Shown: positions 18,070 through 26,488 of the stretch, one piece after another
How positions within the stretch are numbered: the stretch's first letter is position 1
Layout: the number at the start of each line of letters is the position of its first letter
Source: RI-231 sp041394905
GTDB taxonomy: Bacteria > Acidobacteriota > Terriglobia > Bryobacterales > UBA6623
Length of the DNA stretch: 64,000 bases
Assembly (NCBI GenBank): GCA_041394905.1
Contig: JAWKHJ010000003.1
Location: forward strand, 479,677-543,676
Direction of reading: 5' to 3'
Notes under the pieces: generated by a model
The model's database searches: none
The model's input: only the letters and a program-made list of their open reading frames with translations
Told to the model about the DNA's origin: nothing
Position numbers and translations under genes: made by a program

Positions 18070-19874
18070 TCTCGTAGACTCTCCTTGCGTTGGCGCGTCT
18101 TCACACGCAGTTGGCTAAAGCTGTTCAACGTGACGTAATGGCCTAGGAACTGCTCGATCACACTCGAGAAAAGATACACTCCTCCACCGACGAATTGTTC
18201 TTCGTCGAGCTCCATCTCGACGCCGACGCCGCGCACGTAGCTAATGCCGTTCTCGGAGATCACGCGCGAAAACTTGCGCTCGCTGTGCAGCTCCAGGATG
18301 CCGGCGATCTGGCGGGACGACTCGACCGATCCGGGAAAATCGTAAAGCCGCAGAATCTCCTGCAGCGCGCCCTTTCCCTCTTCGACCAACGAGAGGTAGT
18401 TGAGCGACAAGTGCGAAATGAGCCGCCAGAGCACGTCTTGGCCAAGCGGCGGACGGATGGTGCGCGTCGGCTTGCGCAGGGCGACGATGATTGGCGCGGC
18501 AGCGGCGCCTTCGGCGTCAAAATCGCCCTTCTCGTCTCCGAAAGGCAGCTTCGAAGGCAAGTCGCCATTCGTGCAGGTGCAGCGCACGGTCAGCACCTCG
18601 AAGTCGCCTAGTTTTGGGCGGCCCGAGTCATTCACGAGCGTCATGAAGACCTCGTCAGCGGACATGCGGCGTCCGTAGGGCGTGCGGCGCTCGACCTGCC
18701 AGTAGACCGACTGTTCGCGATCGGGCGCTCCGTGGCGAAAGGCGTAGAACGGCTCGAGGTCGGTGGTCGATCCCGTACCGGCCTTGGCTGCGGTGACGCG
18801 ATCGACCGAAAAGACTTCCACGTCATCACGGCGCCGCACGTTGGGGATCACCTGATATTCATAGTGCGTCTGGTCAAGCGCGATCGGCTCGGCGGTTTGC
18901 TCGAACAGGTTGACCGCCGGCGCGCAGCCCAAGCGTATGTTGCGCGCCGAGACGCCCGCCTCGAGAGTTTCCTGGCGATCGGTGCGTTCGAACTCCGAGA
19001 ACAGGAAGATCAGCTCGATGCTGTCGCCGAACTCCCCCGCCGTGACCGCGTCGAGGCCTTCCACGTCGATGAAGAAGAACTTGGCGGGGAACGAGAAGTA
19101 CTCCTGCAAGAGCCGATAGGCGGAAAAGGAGCGGCGCGGATAGGGCGTGAGCGCCTGCGTCGATTCGAAGCCCACCGCTTTGACAGCGACGCCGGGCAGC
19201 GCAATCGGCCGCTGCCGCGATTTCGGGTTGGGATCGCGCAACAAGACTTCGACGGTGTTGTTGAGCAGCAGCTCGTAAAGCGAATGCCCAATCACGCCGT
19301 CGGCGTCGATGTGGAAGCGCAGGGTCTTCAGCCCCATCTCCTCCCATGAGGCGCCACCCTGCGCAGCAAGCTCTAGCCGTAGCGACGCTACGGCATCGGT
19401 CGACTTGACCGGAGGGTCGAGCCGGTCCGGCGGCAGAAAGCGCGCGTCCTGGACGTCGATCGGCCACACCACGGCGTCGTAGGCGGTCCGGAACTTGCAT
19501 GGCATGCCGGCAACCGGTTTCGAGTAGAGGGTAGTGCCGCGTGGAATGTTGACGCCTGTCGTGAGCTTGCCTTGCTTCGGGTCGCGCCGGAACTGCACGA
19601 TCGTCGCCGATGGAATGGGACGCAGGAAATGTGGGAACAGGTGGTTCAGCAGCGCCTGCGAAATCTGCGGAAAATCGTCGTCGAGCTTGAGGTGAACGCG
19701 CGCGGCGAGCAGGGCAAACGCCTCGATGAGCCGCTCGACGTGAGGATCTTCGCAGCGACCGGCCTCGAGCAGCAGCCGCGAGGCGATTTTGGGATACTTT
19801 TGGGCGAACTCCGCCCCTAGCCGCCGAACGTAGGTCAGCTCACGTTCGTAGTAAGAGAGCAGCTCATCCCGCAC
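18033..19874 (-). CDS. tssF: T6SS baseplate protein TssF
   Basis: A 613-residue TssF (ImpG/VasA family). The N-terminus LLSYYERELTYVRRLGAEFAQKYPKIASRL is diagnostic, followed by CEDPHVERLIEAFALLAARVHLKLDDDFPQ. It forms the baseplate wedge with TssG and contacts VgrG. It overlaps tssE by 11 nt upstream and tssG downstream, so the three are translationally coupled. Confidence 0.96.
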   Translation of the reverse strand: MRDELLSYYERELTYVRRLGAEFAQKYPKIASRLLLEAGRCEDPHVERLIEAFALLAARVHLKLDDDFPQISQALLNHLFPHFLRPIPSATIVQFRRDPKQGKLTTGVNIPRGTTLYSKPVAGMPCKFRTAYDAVVWPIDVQDARFLPPDRLDPPVKSTDAVASLRLELAAQGGASWEEMGLKTLRFHIDADGVIGHSLYELLLNNTVEVLLRDPNPKSRQRPIALPGVAVKAVGFESTQALTPYPRRSFSAYRLLQEYFSFPAKFFFIDVEGLDAVTAGEFGDSIELIFLFSEFERTDRQETLEAGVSARNIRLGCAPAVNLFEQTAEPIALDQTHYEYQVIPNVRRRDDVEVFSVDRVTAAKAGTGSTTDLEPFYAFRHGAPDREQSVYWQVERRTPYGRRMSADEVFMTLVNDSGRPKLGDFEVLTVRCTCTNGDLPSKLPFGDEKGDFDAEGAAAAPIIVALRKPTRTIRPPLGQDVLWRLISHLSLNYLSLVEEGKGALQEILRLYDFPGSVESSRQIAGILELHSERKFSRVISENGISYVRGVGVEMELDEEQFVGGGVYLFSSVIEQFLGHYVTLNSFSQLRVKTRQRKESLREWAPRAGHRILL

Positions 19875-20358
19875 CGCGCTCTCCTTCCACTTCGTACTCG
19901 CCGCTGATCAGCTCGAGCGTCGTATCGAATGTGACGCGCTCGGGCGCAGGGTCCACACGAAACATGCCTTCAATCTGGAAACGCATCGTCTGGGTATTAC
20001 GGTTGACCGGCTGCAACGAGACGCGAACGCCGGTCAGACGGGGCTCGAATGCCGCAACAGCCGCTTCGATCACGCGCACGAGCATGCGTTGGTCGTTGAC
20101 CGAGTTGAGCGACAGGCTGCTGACATCGGGTACTCCATAGTAGAAAACCGAGCGCTCGAGCTCGTTTGCCCCTTCAGGCAGATCCACCGGCGGACGCCGG
20201 GCATTGAGCAGCCACTCGAGGTCACGGCGCAATCCGGCCTTGAGCTGGCGCAGCGACTTCGCCGGCTCTTGACGCACGTCCCGGTTGCGCGGCTCGAGGT
20301 CGATCAGCCGATCGAGCAGCGAGGGCGTGTTCTCGCCTTGTTGTTCCTTAGCGGCCAT
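19864..20358 (-). CDS. tssE: T6SS baseplate protein TssE (gp25-like)
   Basis: A 164-residue gp25-like protein that joins sheath to baseplate. It has the typical SLLDRLIDLEP start, REPAKSLRQLKAGLRRDLEWLLNARRP, and the VFYYGVPDVSSLSLNSVND segment with the core gp25 fold after it. It overlaps tssF by 11 nt, and 27 nt separate it from the tssA 3' end. Confidence 0.95.
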   Translation of the reverse strand: MAAKEQQGENTPSLLDRLIDLEPRNRDVRQEPAKSLRQLKAGLRRDLEWLLNARRPPVDLPEGANELERSVFYYGVPDVSSLSLNSVNDQRMLVRVIEAAVAAFEPRLTGVRVSLQPVNRNTQTMRFQIEGMFRVDPAPERVTFDTTLELISGEYEVEGERGAG

Positions 20359-20385
20359 TCCTGAGTCGTCGCGGGCAATCCCACA

Positions 20386-22402
20386 TTAGCGCTCCAGTCG
20401 CATCGCCCGAAGCGGGTCCAATCGGCACAATTGATCGTAAATTTTGCTTAGACGCTCATCTTCAGGCCGCACCTTGGCTAGGCAACGGTGCAGCAGCTCG
20501 AGCGGCTCGCCCACCATTTCTGCGTCTTCCCACTCGGTCAGATCGTGACGCTCGATCTCGGCCGCGACGTCTTCGAGAATTGGCAGCGCAACGGCTTCAC
20601 TCTTCGCCTGTAAACAGACACGAGCCATCTGCACCTGGCGTGCGAAGCGAGCGCGTTCGGAGGTTTCGCGCCCGAGTTGACGCCGCAGCACGCTCAGAGC
20701 CTCGTCGGGCCGGCCGCGTTGCAGTGCGCGTTGGGCAATCTCCCAGGCATCGGGCTCGTCGTCCTCGTCGTCGTGACCGTTCGTCGCCTTGGGCGGAACC
20801 GGCAGCCCGTCTTCACCCAGACTGCGAATCCAGTCGAGCGTAGCGCCATTGGCCGCCGGAGTATCGTCGTCGAGGGTACGCTCAGGTCGGGAAAGTCGTT
20901 GAGCAGCAGCCAAAGTTGCGTGCGCACGGCTTCGGAGACACGATCGAATTCGTCCCCCAAGGCCTCGCAGGCCTCCACTGCATAGCGCTGGATGTCGAGC
21001 CAGCCGCGGCCGCACGGCTGCGCCATCGCCTGCTCGGCGGTTTGCAGCACCGCCGTCCAGTCTTCTTCGCGCGCCAAGCGCTTGAGGGAAACGCGCATCT
21101 CGCGAGGCGGGGCTTCAAGCAAAAGCTCGTCGATCGACGGTCCTCCCGCACGCAACTCGCCCCAGCGCAGACCGCGCAGGGCCAAATACGGCCGGATTGG
21201 CCGGATCGCGCTCGCGCAAAGCCAACGCGCCGGCTGCAATCGCACCAACGGGGTCGCCGGACGGAGCCTGAAAGCTGGGCGAAGCAGGCGCAGACAGCGC
21301 CGGGGAGTCGCCAAACAGGTCTTCGGCTGGAGCCGGCGTCGGCTCGTCGCCGAAAAGATCTTCCGCCGACGCGGCTGGCGCTGCGGGCTCGCCCCGAAAA
21401 GGTTTCGTCAGCGTCGGCGGCTGATTCGTCGCCGAAGAGGTCTTCGGAGGCGTCGGCTTGCTGCGCGGGCTCGTCGTCAAAGAGGCCGGACGAGGACGCC
21501 GGGGTGCGGGGGCTCATCGCCAAACAGATTGTCCGAAGACGCGGCCGGCGCAGCAGGCTCGTCGCCGAACAAGTTGTCCGCGTTCGATGCCGTCGAGCGC
21601 CGCGCGGGCGCGGATTCCGCAGCCGGCGCCGACGCCGAAGCGCTCTTCTTCTCGTTGAGAATACGCGCAGAAGAAATGACGTCTTCCAGCGCCGTCTTGA
21701 CCGGGTGGAAGTTCGGCGCAACGTCGTCGAACTTCTCGTCGCAATAGTTCGAGAAGTCCGTGACTGCTTCGAGCGCGGCCTGGCCCTGTTCGATCAGCTC
21801 TTGAAGGTATTCGGCCGGGGTGGCGCGCAACCCGTCCTGTATGTCCTCCGGGGTCAGCTTGCCGTCGTCGATCGCCTGCTGGCGGATGCGACCCTTCTTC
21901 TCACGATCCTTGTTGGCCTCTTCCTCGCTGGGCACGCGGACGGCGTCCTGGTAGACATACCAGTTGACCCCCGTGGCGGTCAGCTCGACGCCGCGTACGG
22001 CCGGCTCCCAGCGAGCGGCGACATAGGCCAATGGCGTTGCGCGGAATTCGAGGTCGCCGTCCTCGATCTCCGGGTACACGTTGTCCCAGAACTTGTCGAG
22101 CATGCCGCGCAGCAGCTCGACACCTTCCAGCATCCCAGCGAAGCCGTCCTGCCGCGCCCAGGCTTCGCATAGGAAGCCGGCGATGAACAGGTCTTTCCCT
22201 TTTTTGACAGTCCCTCCGAGGCTAGCTTGACGACCTTCTTGTAGTCGGCTCGCTTGACCTCACGCTTCCAAACGCCTTGCGCAAGCTCGTCCTCTTCGCG
22301 CGCGGCCTCCTCAATCTCGAGCTTGAGCGGAGAGTAGTATAGGTTTTCGCCCGCGGGATTCTCGCCGGGAATCGGCTGGAGCAGCTCCTCGACGCTCGCC
22401 AT
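20386..22402 (-). CDS. tssA: T6SS cap/priming protein TssA with acidic repeat linker; frame broken by indels
   Basis: The start (MASVEELLQPIPGENPAGENLYYSPLKLEIEEA) is the ImpA_N domain of TssA, which primes and caps the growing sheath. The frame shifts near 22195 (after KKGK; missing A in a run), near 21510, around 21300-21420 and near 20890. When these are repaired the parts join. They are the ImpA_N domain (about 1-220), an Ala/Pro/Asp-rich linker with six LFGDEP-type repeats, and a C-terminal helical domain (DELLLEAPPREMRVSLKRLAREEDW... DAWEIAQRALQRGRPDEALSVLRRQL... RLDPLRAMRLER). It starts 8 nt after the tagJ stop. A single uninterrupted protein of about 670 residues is inferred. Confidence 0.85.
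21303..21580 (-). repeat. Six copies of an LFGDEP-type protein repeat within TssA
   Basis: Read across two phase changes, the linker holds DNLFGDEP, DNLFGDEP, SGLFDDEP, EDLFGDES, EDLFGDEP and EDLFGDSP, spaced by Ala/Pro/Ser-rich stretches of about 8-25 residues. The DNA copies differ at third positions, so the peptide motif is what is conserved. Confidence 0.85.
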
Positions 22403-22410
22403 AGATCGAA

Positions 22411-23131
22411 TCAGCCCTCGACGGCCTCGATGCGCAGCTCGCGCAAATCGAGCAGCGGCCTCTCGGCCGTCTACAAGGAGCGTCTTGAGCCCGTAGGAGC
22501 TTCGATGCCGTCCTCATCACGCGCCCATACGCTGACGCGTCCGAGCTGGACCTCTTCATCAGGATGCATATAGGATTGCGGCGCGAGGACCGGTAGCAGC
22601 ACCTCGCCTAGCGTCTGGCCTTGGAACTTCGGTCCGTCTCGATCCGGGCCGGAGCCCAATAGAGATCACGCAATCGCCGCGGGGCGACCATGTCGATCGA
22701 GACGATGTGCTCGAAGGCACCCATAGGTAATCCAGGCCGGCGATGACTTCGAGCTGGCCGCCGATGCGCGGATCCGAATCGCCGATGGCCTCGAAGGGAG
22801 CGCCGTTGAAGGTCCCCTTCACCTTGGCCTGCGCCGGCTTGTCTGTGTCGAGCGACGGGCCGCCCTCGAGCTTACCTTCGAAAGCGTCTTGGCGTGTCCG
22901 CTCGGCCTGTAGAGCCGCATGGTAGAGCAGGCCGCCGGTTTTCGATTCCTTGCTGTCGTGCGCGACGAGCTCGAGGTGCTTGTTGGCGCGGTCGAGGTCG
23001 CCGGTGAAACAAAGCAGCTCGAACAGGAATGTTCGAGCCTGCTTGTCGGTTGGGTCCTGGCGCAGGGCGACCGACACTTCGTCGATCGCCTGGCCCAGTT
23101 TCGCTTGCTTGAGCAGCTCGGCAGCTGACAT
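22411..23131 (-). CDS. tagJ: T6SS accessory protein TagJ (ImpE family), frame broken by indels
   Basis: The N-terminal part is intact (MSAAELLKQAKLGQAIDEVSVALRQ, tetratricopeptide-like), followed by the ImpE signature GTFNGAPFEAIGDSDPRIGGQLEVIAGLDYLWVP. After this the frame moves near 22725 (a T run of two where TTT gives PFEHIVSIDMVAPRRLRDLYWAPAR), near 22630, and twice between 22500 and 22455, to end in PLLDLRELRIEAVEG. The repaired protein is about 240 residues, the normal ImpE length. TagJ binds sheath and ClpV in other systems. It overlaps the hcp stop (TGATG). Confidence 0.85.
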
Positions 23132-23631
23132 CAGCTAACCTTGTTCAACTTCGCGTCGAACGAGGCCATCATCCAGCCTTCTCCGACGCCGTGATGCTTG
23201 GTGTCGTACTCCATCTTGAGCGACTCGAACGAGAACTCGAAGCGCTCGGTCGGCAGGCCGCCGCCCTCGCCGAAGCCGCTGATGTTCGACGACGAGACCA
23301 CGATCCGCTCCAGCGTGTACTTGGCGTACTCCTCGTACTTGCCCGACTTGAGACCCTGCTTGCGCGCGATCAGCACGGCCTTGTCGATGAACTCGCCGGT
23401 CGCGCAGAGCTCGCGCAGCTTCGGGCTCGCCTTCGACATCAGCGTCGAGAAGCTGAAGGTGCCCAGGGTCGCCTTGCCCATCACCTTGCCGCCGCCTTGC
23501 TGGGCCGTGCCTTGCATGAAGGCGTCCCATTCCCATTGCAGAAGCTCGACGTGACCCGGGTACTCCGCGTCCTGGCACTCGCCTTCGACGCCGTCGATCT
23601 TGCACAGATAATTCGCTTTGCCTTGAGCCAT
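23131..23631 (-). CDS. hcp: T6SS tube protein Hcp (copy 1)
   Basis: A 166-residue Hcp-family protein, whose hexamers stack into the secreted tube. Family features are the start YLCKIDGVEGECQDAEYPGHVELLQWEWDA, GTFSFSTLMSKASPKL, and the central strand IVVSSSNISGFGEGGGLPTERFEFSF. It overlaps tagJ downstream and lies 34 nt after the second hcp gene. It differs substantially from copy 2 (insertions and different loops), so it is not a recent duplicate. Confidence 0.94.
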   Translation of the reverse strand: MAQGKANYLCKIDGVEGECQDAEYPGHVELLQWEWDAFMQGTAQQGGGKVMGKATLGTFSFSTLMSKASPKLRELCATGEFIDKAVLIARKQGLKSGKYEEYAKYTLERIVVSSSNISGFGEGGGLPTERFEFSFESLKMEYDTKHHGVGEGWMMASFDAKLNKVS

Positions 23632-23665
23632 GATTTGATTCCTCCGTTCTTCCCTGGTTCCGCCG

Positions 23666-24169
23666 TTACTTCAGGTTCTGCTTGATGTCGTACGCGCCTT
23701 GGATGACGCCCTGTGCATGGCCTTCCTTCATTTCCTTGTACGCCTCGGTGTACTTCTGGAAGTTCATCGAGATAGTCTCGGAAGGGATGGCGGAACCTGC
23801 GGAACCGTCGGAGGAGAACGAGACGACCTGGACGCGCTCGAACTTGTAGCGCAGGTACTCGACCTGCTGGTTGTTGGTAGCCGTCGCGTCGCCTTCACCG
23901 GGCCGCCGGCAGATGACCTCGACGGCTTGAATTTCCGCGCCGGAGCAGAGGTGAGCGTAGAACTTCGAGCTCGATTTATCCAGCAGCTTCTGGACGGTGA
24001 AGTGGCCGAAGCCGGCGCCGCCGGCGACCAAGCCGGCGCCCGCCTGCATGGACGCTTCTTGATTGACGCCCCAGCTGAAGCTCGAAATCTCGATCGCTTT
24101 GGGGTACTTCTCGTCTTGACTCTCGCCTTCGATCACAGGCGTCGTCTTCATCAACAGATCGGATGGCAT
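23666..24169 (-). CDS. hcp: T6SS tube protein Hcp (copy 2)
   Basis: A 167-residue Hcp1-type protein: VIEGESQDEKYPKAIEISSFSWGVNQ, GAGFGHFTVQKLLDKSSSKFYAHLCSG and VQVVSFSSDGSAGSAIPSETISMNFQKYTEAY. It is the first hcp after tssC. Two unlike Hcps in one operon may form mixed or alternative tubes, or carry different effectors; that is inference. Confidence 0.94.
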   Translation of the reverse strand: MPSDLLMKTTPVIEGESQDEKYPKAIEISSFSWGVNQEASMQAGAGLVAGGAGFGHFTVQKLLDKSSSKFYAHLCSGAEIQAVEVICRRPGEGDATATNNQQVEYLRYKFERVQVVSFSSDGSAGSAIPSETISMNFQKYTEAYKEMKEGHAQGVIQGAYDIKQNLK

Positions 24170-24202
24170 GATTGATTCGTGACCTCCTCGGTACTTATTC
24201 CA

Positions 24203-25687
24203 CTAACGCGCTGACTCGGGCAGATCCGCTACCAAGCGCAACGACACTGAAAGTTCGTCGAGCTGGAAGTGGGGCCGCAAAAACGCCACGGAGCGATAGA
24301 CTCCGGGCTTGCCAGGAACTTCCTGAACGTCTACGCGAGCCTCGCGCAGCGGGAACTGGGCCTTGGTGGTCTGTGAAGCCGTGTCGTCTGGTGTCACGTA
24401 ATTCATAATCCACCGATTCAGGAAAACCTCTACATCCTTACGCGACGCGAAGCTTCCGATCTTGTCACGCATCATGGCTTTTAAGTAGTGGGCGAATCGG
24501 CAGACTGCCATCATGTACTGCATCTGCGCCGACAGACGTGCGTTGGCGTTGGCCGCCTCGTCGTCATAGCGCTTGGGCTTGTTGCAGGTCTGGACGCTGA
24601 AGAAGGCCGCATAATCGGTACCCTTGCAGTGCACCAGGGGCACGAAGCCCAGGTCGGCCAGCTCTTTCTCACGACGATCGGTGATGATCGTCTCGGTAGG
24701 ACATTTCATTGCGACGTCGCCGTCGTCTGTGCGGAACACGTGCGCGGGCAGGCCGTCGACCAACCCCCCGCCTTCCACGCCGCGGATCGCCGCGCACCAG
24801 CCGTAGCGGGCGAAGGCGTTCGTCATGCGGGTCGCCAACGCATAGGCCGCGTTCCCCCAAAGATAGGAGTCGTGGTCGTCTCCGTGGACCGCTTCCTCGA
24901 AGTTGAAGGCGTCGACCTGCTTGGTGTCGCGGCCGTAAGGCACCCGCAGCACAACGCGCGGCATCGTAAGGCAAACGTAACGCGAGTCCTCGCTCGCACG
25001 GAACCCTTTCCAGCGAGCATACTCGGTCGTGTCGAAGACCTTGGCCAGGTCGCGGGGAGCGTCGAGCTGCGTGAAGCTCTCGAGGTTGAACATATCGGCC
25101 TGCGTGGCCGAAAGGAACGGCGCGTGGGCGGCGGCGGCGACTTGAGACATGCGCTCGAGCAGTTCGATGTCCTCAGGCCCTTTGCCGAAGTAGTAGTCGC
25201 CCAGCAATGCGGCGAAGGGCTCGCCGCCGAAGACGCCGAACTCTTCCTCGTAGATCTTCTTGAACGTTGCGCTCTGATCGAACTCAGGGACGCGCTGCAG
25301 GTCGCGCAACAGCTCCTTCTTCTTGACGTTGAGAACCTTGATCTTGAGCTGCGTGCCGGTTTCGGAGTTCTCGATCAAGTGGCGGATGCCGCGCCAGGTC
25401 GATTCCAGTTGCTGGAACTGCGGCTGGTGCATGATCTCGCTCAACTGCAGCGAGAGCAGATGGTCGATCTGGGCGATGCGCTGGTTCACCATCGACTCGA
25501 CGTCGGGCGAAACGGTCATCTGGCCGTCAAGCACCTGGCGGACGAACTCGGAAACCAAGTTCTTACCCCGCGCTTTCGCAGCAGGGTCGCGCGCCATACG
25601 GCCTTGCTCGACGATTTGGTCGAGCAGACTCGGTGATTCCTCGACTGTGGTGGTCGTTTCGGCCTTCGCCGCAGCTTTCTTAGCCAT
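24203..25687 (-). CDS. tssC: T6SS contractile sheath large subunit TssC (VipB)
   Basis: A 494-residue TssC. ATG 25687 (MAKKAAAKAETTTTVEESP) overlaps the tssB stop by 8 nt; a longer upstream frame is only tssB read out of phase. Hallmarks are LLSLQLSEIMHQPQFQQLESTWRG, FGVFGGEPFAALLGDYYF, VDAFNFEEAV, SYLWGNAAYALATRMTNAF and the C-terminal QLDELSVSLRLVADLP. With TssB it forms the contractile sheath. Confidence 0.97.
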   Translation of the reverse strand: MAKKAAAKAETTTTVEESPSLLDQIVEQGRMARDPAAKARGKNLVSEFVRQVLDGQMTVSPDVESMVNQRIAQIDHLLSLQLSEIMHQPQFQQLESTWRGIRHLIENSETGTQLKIKVLNVKKKELLRDLQRVPEFDQSATFKKIYEEEFGVFGGEPFAALLGDYYFGKGPEDIELLERMSQVAAAAHAPFLSATQADMFNLESFTQLDAPRDLAKVFDTTEYARWKGFRASEDSRYVCLTMPRVVLRVPYGRDTKQVDAFNFEEAVHGDDHDSYLWGNAAYALATRMTNAFARYGWCAAIRGVEGGGLVDGLPAHVFRTDDGDVAMKCPTETIITDRREKELADLGFVPLVHCKGTDYAAFFSVQTCNKPKRYDDEAANANARLSAQMQYMMAVCRFAHYLKAMMRDKIGSFASRKDVEVFLNRWIMNYVTPDDTASQTTKAQFPLREARVDVQEVPGKPGVYRSVAFLRPHFQLDELSVSLRLVADLPESAR

Positions 25688-26213
25688 CGGAGCGCTCCTC
25701 GTCCTTCGCTTGCTTGTCGAGCTCGGCGCGCAGTTGCGCCAGCTTCTCTTCGTCTCCGCTGATCTCATGCAACAGACTCTCGAGCTTTTCGTTGCCCTGC
25801 AGGCTGCCGACCAAGTCGGACAGCCGGGTACGCAGTTCGAGGAGCTCGCGCAGCGGCTTGACTTGGCGCGCGATGTTCTCCGGCTCGAAGTCGTCCATCG
25901 ACCTGAAGTTGAGGTCCACGCCGATTTTGCCGGCGTCTGGGTCATCGCTGATCTTGTTTTCGACGGTGAACGCCACGCGGGGGTTCATCTTCTTGAGAAC
26001 GTCGTCGAAGTTGTCCGGGGTAATCTCGATGAAGCGCCGCTCCTTCAGCCGGGGCAGCGGCTCCTCAGGCATGCCGCTCAGGTCGGCCAGCACACCCATC
26101 ACAAACGGAATTTCCTTCATTTCGATCGCATCACCGACTTCCACGTCATAGGTAACGTGGACGCGCGGGGAGCGAACTCGCTCGAGCTTTTTATGAACGC
26201 TTTCGCGGGCCAT
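25680..26213 (-). CDS. tssB: T6SS contractile sheath small subunit TssB (VipA)
   Basis: A 177-residue TssB: HKKLERVRSPRVHVTYDVEVGDAIEMKEIPFVMGVLADLSGMP, RRFIEITPDNFDDVLKKMNPRVAFTVEN and the conserved DLNFRSMDDFEPENIARQVKPL. It is the first gene of the minus-strand T6SS operon. A GGAGG site lies 8 nt before the ATG, and the leader is about 125 nt from the predicted promoter. Confidence 0.97.
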   Translation of the reverse strand: MARESVHKKLERVRSPRVHVTYDVEVGDAIEMKEIPFVMGVLADLSGMPEEPLPRLKERRFIEITPDNFDDVLKKMNPRVAFTVENKISDDPDAGKIGVDLNFRSMDDFEPENIARQVKPLRELLELRTRLSDLVGSLQGNEKLESLLHEISGDEEKLAQLRAELDKQAKDEERSDG

Positions 26214-26345
26214 CTATGCGCCTCCAAGAGATCCAGCGGGGGACCGGCCGGCGGCGACGGGCCGCCGGAGAGCGCCGAGCTCCCGCGTTGAGAATTGAAT
26301 TGCCTCGCCTCCGCCAAGGTCTCCAGGCGGCGGAGGGACCGGTCC

Positions 26346-26375
26346 ATTATTGGGCCGATCCGCCAAAACTGTCAA
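26346..26375 (-). promoter_or_regulatory. Predicted sigma70 promoter of the minus-strand T6SS operon
   Basis: On the minus strand, TTGACA (26375-26370), an 18-nt spacer and AATAAT (26351-26346). Transcription would start near 26339. A 7-bp inverted repeat (CTCCGCC 26309-26315 with GGCGGAG 26329-26335) follows in the leader. The 275-nt divergent region 26214-26488 holds nothing else I can support except a GGGAG ribosome site before the plus-strand gene. Confidence 0.6.
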
Positions 26376-26488
26376 GAACATTCCCGGCCTTACACGTCTG
26401 CATCGGGCGCTGCGCTTTGCGTCGAGAATCGATTATGCGAATCTCTTGAAGACCTTCAGAAACCGGCTCGTCCGGACGGGAGCAAGCC

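Noticed and set aside
24203..25945. 580-residue start for TssC
   Set aside because: The extra N-terminus lies within tssB in another phase and is Ser/Arg-rich noise.
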